Source: Hassallia byssoidea VB512170 (GTDB lineage: Bacteria > Cyanobacteriota > Cyanobacteriia > Cyanobacteriales > Nostocaceae). From it: 64,000 nucleotides of DNA. The stretch's first letter is position 1. Each line of letters begins with the position of its first letter. Location of the stretch: assembly GCF_000817785.2 (NCBI RefSeq), contig NZ_JTCM02000005.1:118484-182483 (forward strand), written 5' to 3'. A program made the position numbers and the translations under genes. The notes under the pieces are model-generated. The model was given only the letters and a program-made list of their open reading frames with translations, was not told the DNA's origin and made no database searches. Of this stretch, positions 42,156 to 52,056 are shown in pieces.

Positions 42156-45017
42156 ATGACTTCGACTCAGCCCAAAAACAAAGTTGGCAAAAAGTCTTTA
42201 GATACAGAACAATTAGGAGTAGTCAAAAACCTTACACCCTTTGAAGATATCACCCACATAGCAGGAATAGCAAGCATTTCGCTGGGTGGACGCAAGGATA
42301 TTGGCGCACTCATCCTACAAAAAAAAGAAGATATCCAAATCAAGTTTTGCTTCGACGTACAAGGAATTCACCCATCTCTGCCAGAAGAACAAATTATCCC
42401 CATTTTTGAAAATATTGAAGGAGGACTCAAGGAACTACCCGAACGCGAAACCTTGACAATTCACCTTGGCTCGTTTACTGATGACTTCCTCCGCCAGCAA
42501 GAACTCAAGAAAATAGAAGATAAATGTGACCTAGAGCAACTAACCCTGCTAGTGCGATCGGAACGCCTGCGAGCAAAAGAACTCACCAAAACAGGAACCC
42601 GTAAAAATAAGTTCTTACGCTTCTGGTGTACCTATAGCGTTCTCGCTTCTCTTGACAGTCGCTCAAATGACGCGATTGAAAAAACTATCAAACAGTTGCA
42701 AAACGCTTGGTTCCAGTTTACAGGTCAAATTCACGATGTCCGGCAAAAACGAATCGAAACAATCCTACGAGATAGTTTTACCTCCGGGTTCCAAAGGTGG
42801 GAGCAACTTTTTACCAACTCAATGGGACTTTCAGTACAACCAGTCACAAGTGAGGAAGTATGGTCAATTCTTTGGAATCAGTTTAACCGTAGCGATGCCC
42901 CCAAAGTTCCTAACCCTCTAATATTAGATGAAGAGGGACTTCGAGAAATTCAAACTAGCGATTTCCACATTCGTCATTTGATGCTCTTGAACGAAAAATC
43001 TATTCCCTTTCTTCATCGCAATTGGGTAAAGCTACAAGACAAGTATACCGGCGTACTCCAATTTAGCGAGAAGCCCCAAGGCTGGGTAGATGAATATGCC
43101 CAGCTACGCTATCTCTGGGAAGTTCTCTCCAAAGAGAAAATTTCCGACACCGAAATCATCTGCCAACTTACAAAAGCTAACCAGGCACTTGCCAAAACTG
43201 CCCTCCAGCGCATCACCAAACAGTCAATTACATCAAGCGCCATGTCCAGTGATAAAGGCAGCATCGATGTAAAGGCTAACATGAACATCTCGGAAGCAGT
43301 GCGGGCTCAAGAAACCATCCTCAGAGGTAACATCCCCATCCACACCGCCGTCGTTTTTTGCGTACACCGAGATAGCCGATCCTCACTTGACGAAGCTTGC
43401 AAATATCTTTCTAGCTGCTTCTTACGCCCCGCCGTTGTTGATAGAGAACTCGAATACGCCTGGAAAACTTGGTTGCAAACTACTCCTATTATATGGGAAA
43501 ACTTGCTTACTAAACCCTTCAATCGCAGGCTTCCCTATTTCTCATCTGAAGTACCAGGACTTGCGCCCCTGGTACGAACAGCAACAGGAGATAAACACGG
43601 GTTTGAACTCATTGCAAAAGAAGGTGGTACCCCCGTACATATCGACCTCTACAACCAACATAAAAACCTAGCCGTATTTGGTACAACTAGGGCTGGTAAA
43701 TCTGTACTGGTAGCAGGTTTATTAACACCAGCTCTTGCTCAGGGTATTCCCGTGATTGCGCTCGATTATCCCAAACCTGATGGTAGTTCCACATTTACCG
43801 ACTATACCAAATTTATGGGATCTGAAGGGGCGTATTTTGATATTTCAAAAGAGTCGAATAACCTATTTGAGTTACCTGATTTAAGGGGGTATGAACCAGA
43901 AGTTATTAAGGAAAGAATGACAGATTTTAAGGAATTCTTAAAATCTACTCTTATGACAATGGTACTAGGCACTAATCCAATTGGTGTTAGTCCCATAATG
44001 ATCTCAAATATCGAAAGTATTATCACTATAACCATAGAGACTTTCTTTAACGACTCGGACATCAAACTCAGATACAAACTTGCCCTAGAAAATGGTGTAG
44101 GTACAAGCGAGTGGAACGATATCCCAACACTCAAAGATTTTTACAACTACTGTTCACCTGGATTTATCAAGCTTGATTCAATTACAAATAATAGTAAAGA
44201 GATTCTTGACGCATTAGACCAAATACGTTTACGATTAAAGTTCTGGTTAAACTCACGAGTAGGGCAATCAATCGCCCGTCCTTCTAGTTTTAGAACTGAT
44301 GCTCGACTACTCGTATTTGCTCTACGTTCACTTGGTAGCGAAGCCGATGCAGCAGTTCTCGCACTAAGCGCCTATGCGGCAGCTTTACGTAGAGCATTGT
44401 CATCTAAAGTAAGTATCTTCTTCCTGGATGAAGCACCGATTCTCTTTTCTTTCGAGAGTATAGCCGAGCTAATTGGTAGACTTTGCGCTAACGGTGCTAA
44501 AGCTGGTATTCGTGTGATTTTATCTGCTCAAGAACCTGAAAGTATTTTCCAAAGTAAGTCTGCTCCCAAAATATTTGCTAACCTCACCACTCGACTTATT
44601 GGTCGAATTCAAACATCAGCTGTTGACCCATTTGTAGCTAGATTTAAGTATCCCTATGAAATTATCTCATGCAACTCAACCGAAGCATTTTTCCCCAAAC
44701 GCGAAAGTATCTACTCTCAGTGGTTACTTGATGACAATGGCAAGCTCACTTTCTGTAGGTATTACCCTGCTTATTGCTTACTTGCCGCAGTAGCAAACAA
44801 CCCGAACGAGCAAGAATTACGCACTCTGTTCCTCAATAAATATGCTGCTAATCCAATGCTGGGAATGGTGAGATTTTCAGAAAGCTACGTACAGATGATT
44901 CGAGGGGATGAACTAAGCGAAGAAGCTAAAGAACTACTGGATAAAAATAACAATAAGCAATTAAAACTAGTACCTAGTAAAGAAGGAATATTAACAAAAA
45001 GTAAAGTATCAACATGA
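42156..45017 (+). CDS. virB4: VirB4-like T4SS ATPase
   Basis: 953 residues. Walker A AVFGTTRAGKSVLVAGLLTP at about residue 507, Walker B SIFFLDEAPILFSFESIAEL at about 754, then IRVILSAQEPESIF (motif after Walker B) and ANLTTRLIGRIQTSAVDPFV. The long N-terminal half is typical of VirB4/TrbE. It powers pilus biogenesis and substrate transfer at the inner membrane. Intact frame, 6 bp after the VirB3-like gene. Confidence 0.85.
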   Translation: MTSTQPKNKVGKKSLDTEQLGVVKNLTPFEDITHIAGIASISLGGRKDIGALILQKKEDIQIKFCFDVQGIHPSLPEEQIIPIFENIEGGLKELPERETLTIHLGSFTDDFLRQQELKKIEDKCDLEQLTLLVRSERLRAKELTKTGTRKNKFLRFWCTYSVLASLDSRSNDAIEKTIKQLQNAWFQFTGQIHDVRQKRIETILRDSFTSGFQRWEQLFTNSMGLSVQPVTSEEVWSILWNQFNRSDAPKVPNPLILDEEGLREIQTSDFHIRHLMLLNEKSIPFLHRNWVKLQDKYTGVLQFSEKPQGWVDEYAQLRYLWEVLSKEKISDTEIICQLTKANQALAKTALQRITKQSITSSAMSSDKGSIDVKANMNISEAVRAQETILRGNIPIHTAVVFCVHRDSRSSLDEACKYLSSCFLRPAVVDRELEYAWKTWLQTTPIIWENLLTKPFNRRLPYFSSEVPGLAPLVRTATGDKHGFELIAKEGGTPVHIDLYNQHKNLAVFGTTRAGKSVLVAGLLTPALAQGIPVIALDYPKPDGSSTFTDYTKFMGSEGAYFDISKESNNLFELPDLRGYEPEVIKERMTDFKEFLKSTLMTMVLGTNPIGVSPIMISNIESIITITIETFFNDSDIKLRYKLALENGVGTSEWNDIPTLKDFYNYCSPGFIKLDSITNNSKEILDALDQIRLRLKFWLNSRVGQSIARPSSFRTDARLLVFALRSLGSEADAAVLALSAYAAALRRALSSKVSIFFLDEAPILFSFESIAELIGRLCANGAKAGIRVILSAQEPESIFQSKSAPKIFANLTTRLIGRIQTSAVDPFVARFKYPYEIISCNSTEAFFPKRESIYSQWLLDDNGKLTFCRYYPAYCLLAAVANNPNEQELRTLFLNKYAANPMLGMVRFSESYVQMIRGDELSEEAKELLDKNNNKQLKLVPSKEGILTKSKVST

Positions 45018-45089
45018 CAACTATCAATAATTCATAAATAAGTGGCTTATTTTCAATTGCCACATTGGTTAATTTTTCCAGATAAAAGT

Positions 45090-45842
45090 ATGAAATCATT
45101 GTTCAAATTTCCACCAAAAAAGGGAGTAATAATCGGGTCAACAATTGTCCTGGTTTCCCTACTAAGTGCAACCCCTAGTTATGCCATTTCGCTTAATATC
45201 AACAGCTTCTTTAACTCTGTATTAAACAAGTTCAACAGTTACTTTGAAGAAACCAAAAGCGAACTTACCGCAGCAATAAATGAAAAGTGGGGAGGACTAA
45301 AAAACGAAGCTAAAACTGCTACTAATACCTCGACCGGAACTATGGGTTTACCAGACCCCGTTAGCGGTGCAGACCTACTAAAAGACCAACTTAAAGACAA
45401 GGGTAGTTGGAACGAAAGCAATACTGTTGAGGGTGCAGTTGCAGCAGGTAACAAACTGGAACGCGAAACCACTCGGGCTACAGTTGAAAGCATTTTGGGA
45501 GAAGCAGGTCAGGAACGTACCAAAAATGAAATTGAAGCAACCCAAGAAACAGTAGCTGATGCACAAGACTTAGCTAAGGGCGCTCAAGACATGGATGCTT
45601 CGCAAAACATCCTTAAGGTAATTGCCGCCCAAAACGCCCAAATTGTCTCGATGCTTGGGCAATCGCGTACTGATGGACTGCAACAACGACACGACGCGCA
45701 GCAGACTAACTTGATGCTAAGTCAAATTGCAGAACAAGGGGCAAGCGATCGCCGCCGTCAAAACCTAATGTTGGACGGTATAACTGCTCAGTACATGGAA
45801 ATTGCTGGCTTTAGCTCTCTCAAAACTACTGCCGATAAATAA
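45090..45842 (+). CDS. VirB5/TrbJ-like periplasmic protein
   Basis: 250 residues from the ATG at 45090. A signal peptide (VIIGSTIVLVSLLSATPSYA) precedes a helical mature protein, with NILKVIAAQNAQIVSMLGQS then RTDGLQQRHDAQQTNLMLSQ near the C-terminus, as in VirB5/TrbJ pilus-tip or mating-pair proteins. Order (after virB4, before virB6) supports this; an upstream GTG start is possible but would add a non-signal extension. Confidence 0.6.
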   Translation: MKSLFKFPPKKGVIIGSTIVLVSLLSATPSYAISLNINSFFNSVLNKFNSYFEETKSELTAAINEKWGGLKNEAKTATNTSTGTMGLPDPVSGADLLKDQLKDKGSWNESNTVEGAVAAGNKLERETTRATVESILGEAGQERTKNEIEATQETVADAQDLAKGAQDMDASQNILKVIAAQNAQIVSMLGQSRTDGLQQRHDAQQTNLMLSQIAEQGASDRRRQNLMLDGITAQYMEIAGFSSLKTTADK

Positions 45843-45856
45843 TTCACCCTAACCAA

Positions 45857-45885
45857 TTGGTCATCTCAATTACAGAGATGACCAA
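45857..45885. other. Hairpin between the virB5-like and virB6-like genes
   Basis: TTGGTCATCTC pairs perfectly with GAGATGACCAA around AATTACA; no T-run. Likely a transcript-stabilising or attenuating structure. Confidence 0.5.
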
Positions 45886-45912
45886 ACCTCCATCTGGTAT
45901 ACCACGCATGAC

Positions 45913-47091
45913 ATGTTAGACCTCGTAATTGCAACAGACCCGTATTTTGGAAAAGACATTTTAGAAAATGCCGCCGCCGGAGCGCAATTAACAGCTGAAG
46001 GATTTAAGAATCTCTGGGAACAAACGCTCAACGGCAACTTGTATGGCTCAATGTGCAAGGTTGGTCAGTTCTTTGCAGTCGCTACACTCACCTTGTACAT
46101 GGTGGAATTGGGTAAAAACTGGATCAATCAAGAGGACATGAAAGCCCTATCCAGTTGGATATGGCCCATTATAGTTATCGGGCTGCTAACCAATAATGGC
46201 ACCTTCCTCAGAAGCGGGACATTGGCCATACGAGGTTATATCAATACTGTCAATAATGATGTTTTAGAATTTACTGCTGCCGGAGCCAACCTAGAAGTAG
46301 CATTTAATCGAGCAGTCGGCAATATTGCCCTACAGCAACAAGTTGGAGCAGCAATGGAAAGATGCCGCTCAATTCCAGGTAGCACAAATGACTCAATAAC
46401 GTGCTTGCAGAAAGCAGAAGCCGAACTCAAATCCTCTGCACCTAAACTATTTAAAGGAGAGGCACCCGATAGCAACAGTTGGGAGTTTGACCCCCTCAAA
46501 AGTCTATCAGATGCAGCAGGATCGCTCTCAAATCTTTCCCCCGGACAAATCGCTGAAAAAATAGGTAATTCTATCACCAGTGCGATCGGTGCGATGATAA
46601 CCGGGTTTGTAGCCGCGCTGTTACTTGCCCTCAATAACGCCTACCAGTGGGGAATAGAATTCACCATGCTGCTAACTGCCCTACTTGGTCCCCTGGCAGT
46701 CGGCGGTTCCCTACTCCCCTTCGGAGCTAAACCTATTTTCGCTTGGTTAACTGGCTATTTCTCAGTCGGAATGGCAAAACTCTGCTTCAACATTATTGTC
46801 GGTTTGTGCGGACAGTTAATTGCTAATTCCCAAGAAAACCAACCGATGATATTTCTCCTTTTTGTTGGGTTGGTATCCCCCATCCTTGCATCCGCATTAG
46901 CTGCAGGTGGTGGACTCGCTGTTTGGACTGGACTAGGTAAAGCAGCTGCTGCAACAGCTATTTTCACTGCCAACACACTTAGCGCCACTGCAAGCTCATA
47001 CGTAAACGCTAGACAAGCTCAAGCCGCACAAGCCACTCAAACCGCACAAACCCAACAAATAGTCGATGCCATTAAAAGTCTTAAAAAATAA
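45913..47091 (+). CDS. VirB6/TrbL-like polytopic membrane protein
   Basis: 392 residues with five or more hydrophobic segments, including VGQFFAVATLTLYMVELGKN, IWPIIVIGLLT, AIGAMITGFVAALLLALNNA, TMLLTALLGPLAVGGSLLPF and FLLFVGLVSPILASALAAGG. Gln/Ala-rich cytosolic tail (ARQAQAAQATQTAQTQQ). The family forms the inner-membrane pore of the T4SS. Confidence 0.75.
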   Translation: MLDLVIATDPYFGKDILENAAAGAQLTAEGFKNLWEQTLNGNLYGSMCKVGQFFAVATLTLYMVELGKNWINQEDMKALSSWIWPIIVIGLLTNNGTFLRSGTLAIRGYINTVNNDVLEFTAAGANLEVAFNRAVGNIALQQQVGAAMERCRSIPGSTNDSITCLQKAEAELKSSAPKLFKGEAPDSNSWEFDPLKSLSDAAGSLSNLSPGQIAEKIGNSITSAIGAMITGFVAALLLALNNAYQWGIEFTMLLTALLGPLAVGGSLLPFGAKPIFAWLTGYFSVGMAKLCFNIIVGLCGQLIANSQENQPMIFLLFVGLVSPILASALAAGGGLAVWTGLGKAAAATAIFTANTLSATASSYVNARQAQAAQATQTAQTQQIVDAIKSLKK

Positions 47092-47103
47092 TAAATAGTT
47101 ATT

Positions 47104-47886
47104 ATGCTCAAATCAAGATCTAAATCCCAACCTGCACGACTTCTTAGTTACGGTGAGACAGTTCCTGCACTAGTTGCTATTGCAATTGTTGGATTACTAT
47201 CAGCTCAAATTTTAACTTTTTTAATACTAATTATTAACTTCGGAATGATATCTAGCATTAACCGTTATGTCAAAGGAATGACTTTTGTACAACTAGAAGA
47301 CGGTTCTACTAGAAGAGCTAAGTCACTTGGTCCTAACGAACGTACAGACAAAACAATTAAAACGTTTGTCTCTGGCAGCCTGATAAAAATCTTCAATTGG
47401 AATGGACTTATTGAAACAAAAGAAAATGGTGAAATTCTCACCAAACCTGATAAAGGTATCGAGATTCAAACTGATAAAGGCGTTAGGAAAAGAATTCCAA
47501 CTCTAACTTGGTCAGCAGCATTTGCATTATCCGAACGTCAAGACTTTCGCGCTAGCTTCCTCAAAAAGCTTGCTCTAATGATACCAGAAGGAATATTTAA
47601 TGGGAACGCGCAAGTATCTCTTATACCCAGACACATGTCTGAACCAAGAAAAATTAGTGATGGTAAATGGGAAGTAGATTTCATCGCTACGTTAGTTACA
47701 TTTGACCGCGATAAAAATCAAGGTGGGGGCGTTACTTTTAATAAAACGATTACTGTTGAAGCAATCGATACTCCCCAATCACCACCAAAAACAACCGAGC
47801 TAGCAGAAAAAATTTACTCTGCTAGAGAGTCTGGATTGGAAATTACCCAAATAGTCGAGCTAGACCTTGGGAAAAATAGAAAATAA
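47104..47886 (+). CDS. VirB8-like T4SS protein
   Basis: 260 residues: one membrane helix near the N-terminus (LVAIAIVGLLSAQILTFLIL), then a periplasmic domain with KTIKTFVSGSLIKIFNWNGL, TLTWSAAFALSERQDFRASF and KWEVDFIATLVTFDRDKN. The single-pass layout and the position before VirB10 fit VirB8/TrbF, a channel scaffold. Direct similarity is weak. Confidence 0.55.
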   Translation: MLKSRSKSQPARLLSYGETVPALVAIAIVGLLSAQILTFLILIINFGMISSINRYVKGMTFVQLEDGSTRRAKSLGPNERTDKTIKTFVSGSLIKIFNWNGLIETKENGEILTKPDKGIEIQTDKGVRKRIPTLTWSAAFALSERQDFRASFLKKLALMIPEGIFNGNAQVSLIPRHMSEPRKISDGKWEVDFIATLVTFDRDKNQGGGVTFNKTITVEAIDTPQSPPKTTELAEKIYSARESGLEITQIVELDLGKNRK

Positions 47887-47912
47887 TTTTATCCTCTATA
47901 AATATTCATACC

Positions 47913-49697
47913 ATGTCACAAGTATTAGAAAATAATGGTAATAGCAATGGCAATAATCATAACGAACATAAAGTTCAATACGTTGATGAATTATTGCCTA
48001 TAAATAGTACTTTTTTACAGCAAGAAGAAAATTTAAAAAATCCTGAAAATACCGATGTACCAGAGTTAGAAACTGAAGAAGACCCCGCAACAGTTAACAA
48101 TAAACACGATTTTGTTACTTCACCTTGGTCGCGTTTAGGAATCATTGGTGGCGCATTTGGAGTAGCATTCCTAGTCGTGTTCATTGTCCTCAACGGCATG
48201 ATGAACGGCGGTAATCAAACCGCCAAAAAACCAGAAGTTACCCCCACTCCCACTCCCACCAGTACCACCTTTGAGCAAAAAGATGGGGATGTCTACGCTA
48301 AATTGGCTCTTGCTAAACAACAAGAAGAATTAGAGGCTCTCAATGGTAAGGAAAAAAATAAAGAAGAGAAGAAGCCAGAACAGGAATTACCAACAGAAAA
48401 ATCTACTGTTAAAGGAAAAGATAACCCAACCAGAGAAACAACTAAAAATTCGGCTCCCCCAAGAGAAGCCTCCCAGCGCGTTGTCGTCGCGAAAGTCACA
48501 GAACCACCACCAAGACAGCAACGCACCATCTACCGAGAACCTGCCATAGCTACTTCCTCCAGGCACGGTCAGGTGACATTTCGACCAATTCAACAAGTTC
48601 AACAAGAGCGTCCTCAACCAGCAAGTGATGTCAGCAACCGTTCTAATAGACTTGTCGCTTCTACAATAAACCCTCAATTAACAAAAAATCAAGAAGTCGC
48701 ATTAGACCCACTGGCAGAAATTGAACGCCTGCGTAATCTCGGCAGTGTGGGTAGAGTACAGTATGTAAGCACTAAAAATACAGAAGTAACACCAACTACT
48801 GCTTCTTCAACAACTGAAAGAACTGTTGCACAAGATGATACTAGTACTTCTCGCCCCCTCTCATCTCCCTCCCCCCGTCGCCGCCGAAATAGCTCTTTTA
48901 ACCAGGAAAATATTAACAATGGCAACGATACAAGCAATCAAGTAGAAGAGTTGCGTCCCCGTTGGCAACCAACAAGCCAAGCTGAAAATCAGGGCAGACA
49001 GCAAGTAGCACATAATTACCTCTCCGAAGAATCCCAAATTTTAGAGGAGAAGAAAGCACAATATCTAGTAATTGGTTCTTTCGCCCGTGCTACGCTAGTC
49101 ACCCCCTTAGTACTACCCCAGACATTAGCTGGCAGCCGTCAACAGCTTTCACAGCGCTTTGTCGCTCAACTTGACGAACCAATTTACAGCAATACTGATG
49201 AAATCGCACTTGAGAAAGGTACGCTTCTTACTGTAACCATAACTTCAGTAGATGGGTCGTCCAGTGTCAATGCTGAAGTTACAGCGATTATCAAAGATGA
49301 AACTGAATATCCAGTATCTCCTGGAACTATTTCTGTCCTGGGTGAAGGTGGTGAACCTTTAATTGCCAGACCTTATAAGGACAAAGGGCCAGAAATCGCA
49401 AAGTACGATACCACTCTTGGTGCAATAGCAGGAATTGCCAAGGTAGGAGAAATCATCAACAAGCCAGATGAACAGGTAACACAATACATACCTTTTGGTG
49501 GAACAGTAACACGCAGCAGTAATAACAGACGTAACATTGGAGCTGCTTTTGTTCAAGGCGCATTCGGCAAACTAGGCGAAACAATTGGCAAGCGTACAGA
49601 GCGTGCCACTGATGAAATTATGAACCGGACTGTAGTCTGGTATGTTCCTAAAAATACCAAAATCACCGTCAAAGTCGATAGGTCGTTAAAACTGTGA
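47913..49697 (+). CDS. virB10: VirB10/TrbI-like channel protein
   Basis: 594 residues: a cytoplasmic acidic start, one membrane helix (LGIIGGAFGVAFLVVFIVLN, about residues 74-93), a long low-complexity Pro/Glu/Lys periplasmic linker, then the C-terminal beta-domain: RFVAQLDEPIYSNTDEIALE, KGTLLTVTITSVDGSSSVNA and EVTAIIKDE. VirB10 spans both membranes and senses ATP energy. The last codons overlap the start of the next gene (GTGA). Confidence 0.75.
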   Translation: MSQVLENNGNSNGNNHNEHKVQYVDELLPINSTFLQQEENLKNPENTDVPELETEEDPATVNNKHDFVTSPWSRLGIIGGAFGVAFLVVFIVLNGMMNGGNQTAKKPEVTPTPTPTSTTFEQKDGDVYAKLALAKQQEELEALNGKEKNKEEKKPEQELPTEKSTVKGKDNPTRETTKNSAPPREASQRVVVAKVTEPPPRQQRTIYREPAIATSSRHGQVTFRPIQQVQQERPQPASDVSNRSNRLVASTINPQLTKNQEVALDPLAEIERLRNLGSVGRVQYVSTKNTEVTPTTASSTTERTVAQDDTSTSRPLSSPSPRRRRNSSFNQENINNGNDTSNQVEELRPRWQPTSQAENQGRQQVAHNYLSEESQILEEKKAQYLVIGSFARATLVTPLVLPQTLAGSRQQLSQRFVAQLDEPIYSNTDEIALEKGTLLTVTITSVDGSSSVNAEVTAIIKDETEYPVSPGTISVLGEGGEPLIARPYKDKGPEIAKYDTTLGAIAGIAKVGEIINKPDEQVTQYIPFGGTVTRSSNNRRNIGAAFVQGAFGKLGETIGKRTERATDEIMNRTVVWYVPKNTKITVKVDRSLKL

Positions 49698-50515
49698 AAT
49701 CTAAATATATAGTTTGTTTCGGTCTAATCATCCCTTGCGCAATCGCACAACTCGCTACACCAAACCAAGCTGTGTTGGCAAATACTGTCCGTCAAATCGC
49801 AGCTTCTCAGGTATCGGGAGAAACTGCTCAATTGCTTTCAGTGAAGGTGTGGCCCGGACATGGAGTATCTATCTCGTTCTTGAGCACCAGAGAAATTATC
49901 AAAAAAATTTGGTTAGATGACCCGTCAAGGTTTGTTTTTGACGTAGATGGATGTCTCGAAGGGTTAGGCAGGTGTTCAGAGAACAACACTGGCGCAGGAC
50001 TCATTCATATCCGGCAAATTGAGAAAGTAAAAATTCCAGGTCTGCCTGAGAGTCCCTACGGCGCACACATGACGGTAATAACAGAATCTGGGTCGCAAAG
50101 AAAAACCTATCATTTTCGCATAGTACTGGGTAACGGCACACCAGAATACAGCGAACTAGAAATTATTAATGATACTGCAGTTAAAGAAGAAATTGTCAGA
50201 CCAAAAGTTGATTACGCAGCGAGATCCGACAGCAAGTATATTTCCAAAGGAATGCAAGTTGCCGTTTCAAAACAGTGGATTACTACTGATAGCAAGCTTT
50301 GGAAACGGCTAAATCAACTTGTTGAGTTACGTTCCTCTGGAGAGGAACTTGTCGTCGCCGCCAGCACCGCCGGAGTATCAATGCAATTGGTTGAAAAACT
50401 CATGTCACTGGGTGGAAAAGCAAGATTGGAACTACCACCAGCAAGACGCGATAACCCACCTACAACACCAACCACAGCCGAAACAGACTTTATTTCAAAT
50501 CAAAATTTTAAGTAA
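49694..50515 (+). CDS. VirB9/TrbG-like outer-membrane channel protein
   Basis: 273 residues, GTG start overlapping the virB10-like stop (translational coupling). A signal-like N-terminus (MKSKYIVCFGLIIPCAIAQL) is followed by a beta-rich domain: LLSVKVWPGHGVSISFL, KKIWLDDPSRFVFDVDG, IEKVKIPGLPESPYGAHMTV then ITESGSQRKTYHFRIVLG. These match the VirB9 N-terminal domain. The C-terminal part is shorter than usual. Confidence 0.6.
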   Translation: MKSKYIVCFGLIIPCAIAQLATPNQAVLANTVRQIAASQVSGETAQLLSVKVWPGHGVSISFLSTREIIKKIWLDDPSRFVFDVDGCLEGLGRCSENNTGAGLIHIRQIEKVKIPGLPESPYGAHMTVITESGSQRKTYHFRIVLGNGTPEYSELEIINDTAVKEEIVRPKVDYAARSDSKYISKGMQVAVSKQWITTDSKLWKRLNQLVELRSSGEELVVAASTAGVSMQLVEKLMSLGGKARLELPPARRDNPPTTPTTAETDFISNQNFK

Positions 50516-50521
50516 CTAACT

Positions 50522-51925
50522 ATGGATAACTTGAATTCAATTTCAGAAGTAACCGAAGTAACTGCAATCGTACCAGTCGTATCCTTAAAGGGGCAAATTA
50601 CCACAGGTGTCCCCAACCGAGCGCTTCAGTATCGAATAAAAAAATTAAACACCTTACGCTACCTAATGGCAGCAGGACTTGTTGCAGGACTCGCCCTACA
50701 CGGACTAATCCGGTTTGGAGGTAGCTACAATATTGGTAGTCTCCTATTTGGAGAGAAAGTAGTAGCCCAAACAGTGCCCACGAAGTATTCAAATTTGAAT
50801 ACTTCGACAAATAAAACAAAACAAACCAATAAGCCTCAATCCCTTGCAACTAAATACGTTAACGGCACACCAACCCCTGATTGGATCAACATAACATTCA
50901 AAGACATGAAATTTGGGGAAGCTGGTAGCGTCGAATTCCCCAACATCAAAAACCCAGGCATGAAGGAAACACGCAGTTGGGAAGCAGGACAAAGCTTGGC
51001 TGATGTTATGGAACTTGGTGATTTTGAAGCTACCGAATTCAAAATAGAAGAGCTATCTCTTAAAGACATTGCAAAAATTACTGGCATCGACCTTAAAGAG
51101 TTAAAATTAGATAGCCTGGAATTAACCAACTGGCAAACTATCGCCAACTTGAGTGATTCCATTCCAGACTTGGGCGATATGCTTGTTAGCGATGTCCCAC
51201 CTATTAACGATGCCATCCAAGAAATAACAGGAAGCCCATATTCCGGCACAATCAGCAGTGCAATTGAAACTTTTCCCGAACTGGAACAAGCAGAACTGGG
51301 CAAATACATCAAACTTTCCGATTACAATCTTACAGACATCCCCGGCATCGAGTCAGCCCCTCTCAAAAAATTTTACAACTGGCAGAATACAACAATTGGT
51401 CTAGTTCCAGGTTTAGCTGATGTGCCTTTTGATCAATTCCCCGGCATTCTCATCCCCGACATGAGCTTTGTTGGCAAGGTTGACCTACCATTGCGGGAAG
51501 TAGAAGCCAACCGATGGAAGTCAATTTCGGGCAGCTACCAGGAAGGGTTTAACGTTCCCTGTACCAAAAATTGCGCTCACATAGAAGTTGCAGGCAGTGA
51601 TAACCTTACCGGGGCGCAGTGGATGTCCGGCAAGTTCCAAAAAGTTAAGGGGGGCTTCGGGATACTTGGCAACCTCAACGGCGGCAAAGAACCTACTGGT
51701 CGCCACCCCTTTGGCAAAGCTTTCAAGCAAGTAATCTGGGACATTAACGAAGCATCCGGTAGCATTACTACAGCTATGTTCTTCCGCATCTGCAAGCGCG
51801 GCGGCTTTATTGATTTGGGATGCTCGCCCTACTTCATTGGTCCTGTGCCATTTTTTACGTACAAAGAAATGGACCCCATCATCCTTGGTACACCTCTGAC
51901 TGTACCTAAAAAGGTAATCCCTTAA
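50522..51925 (+). CDS. Exported conjugation-region protein of unknown family
   Basis: 467 residues: one membrane helix (TLRYLMAAGLVAGLALHGLI), then a periplasmic part with leucine-rich-like stretches (LKDIAKITGIDLKELKLDSL then ELTNWQTIANLSDSIPDLGD) and a C-terminal domain with paired cysteines (NVPCTKNCAHIEVAG; ICKRGGFIDLGCSPYF). It lies 6 bp after the VirB9-like gene and before the coupling protein, so it is probably a dedicated envelope part of this T4SS lineage. No family recognised. Confidence 0.55.
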   Translation: MDNLNSISEVTEVTAIVPVVSLKGQITTGVPNRALQYRIKKLNTLRYLMAAGLVAGLALHGLIRFGGSYNIGSLLFGEKVVAQTVPTKYSNLNTSTNKTKQTNKPQSLATKYVNGTPTPDWINITFKDMKFGEAGSVEFPNIKNPGMKETRSWEAGQSLADVMELGDFEATEFKIEELSLKDIAKITGIDLKELKLDSLELTNWQTIANLSDSIPDLGDMLVSDVPPINDAIQEITGSPYSGTISSAIETFPELEQAELGKYIKLSDYNLTDIPGIESAPLKKFYNWQNTTIGLVPGLADVPFDQFPGILIPDMSFVGKVDLPLREVEANRWKSISGSYQEGFNVPCTKNCAHIEVAGSDNLTGAQWMSGKFQKVKGGFGILGNLNGGKEPTGRHPFGKAFKQVIWDINEASGSITTAMFFRICKRGGFIDLGCSPYFIGPVPFFTYKEMDPIILGTPLTVPKKVIP

Positions 51926-51968
51926 GCCGGATCAAGTTTTCTCAGATACCACACTTCGGCGTGAAGTA

Positions 51969-52030
51969 TGCGATACGCACATCAAGCAGCGTGTCCGAAG
52001 GACGAGCGCGTCAAGCCTCCGGCTTATCGC
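51969..52030. repeat. Dispersed repeat upstream of the coupling-protein gene
   Basis: Begins GCGATACGC, contains GCGTGTCCGAAGGACGAGCG and ends GGCTTATCGC. It creates a false in-frame N-terminal extension of the coupling protein. Confidence 0.6.
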
Positions 52031-52056
52031 AACAATGTTTATTCTCACCAACTTTT

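Noticed and set aside
46236..46634. Minus-strand frame (132 codons) inside the VirB6-like gene
   Set aside because: Antisense to a clear membrane protein; composition is Ser/Ala-rich as expected of a reverse frame.
50836..51312. Long minus-strand frame (158 codons) opposite the exported conjugation protein
   Set aside because: The plus-strand gene is coherent and in operon context; the minus frame has no motif, start site or operon neighbours and is best explained as a shadow.
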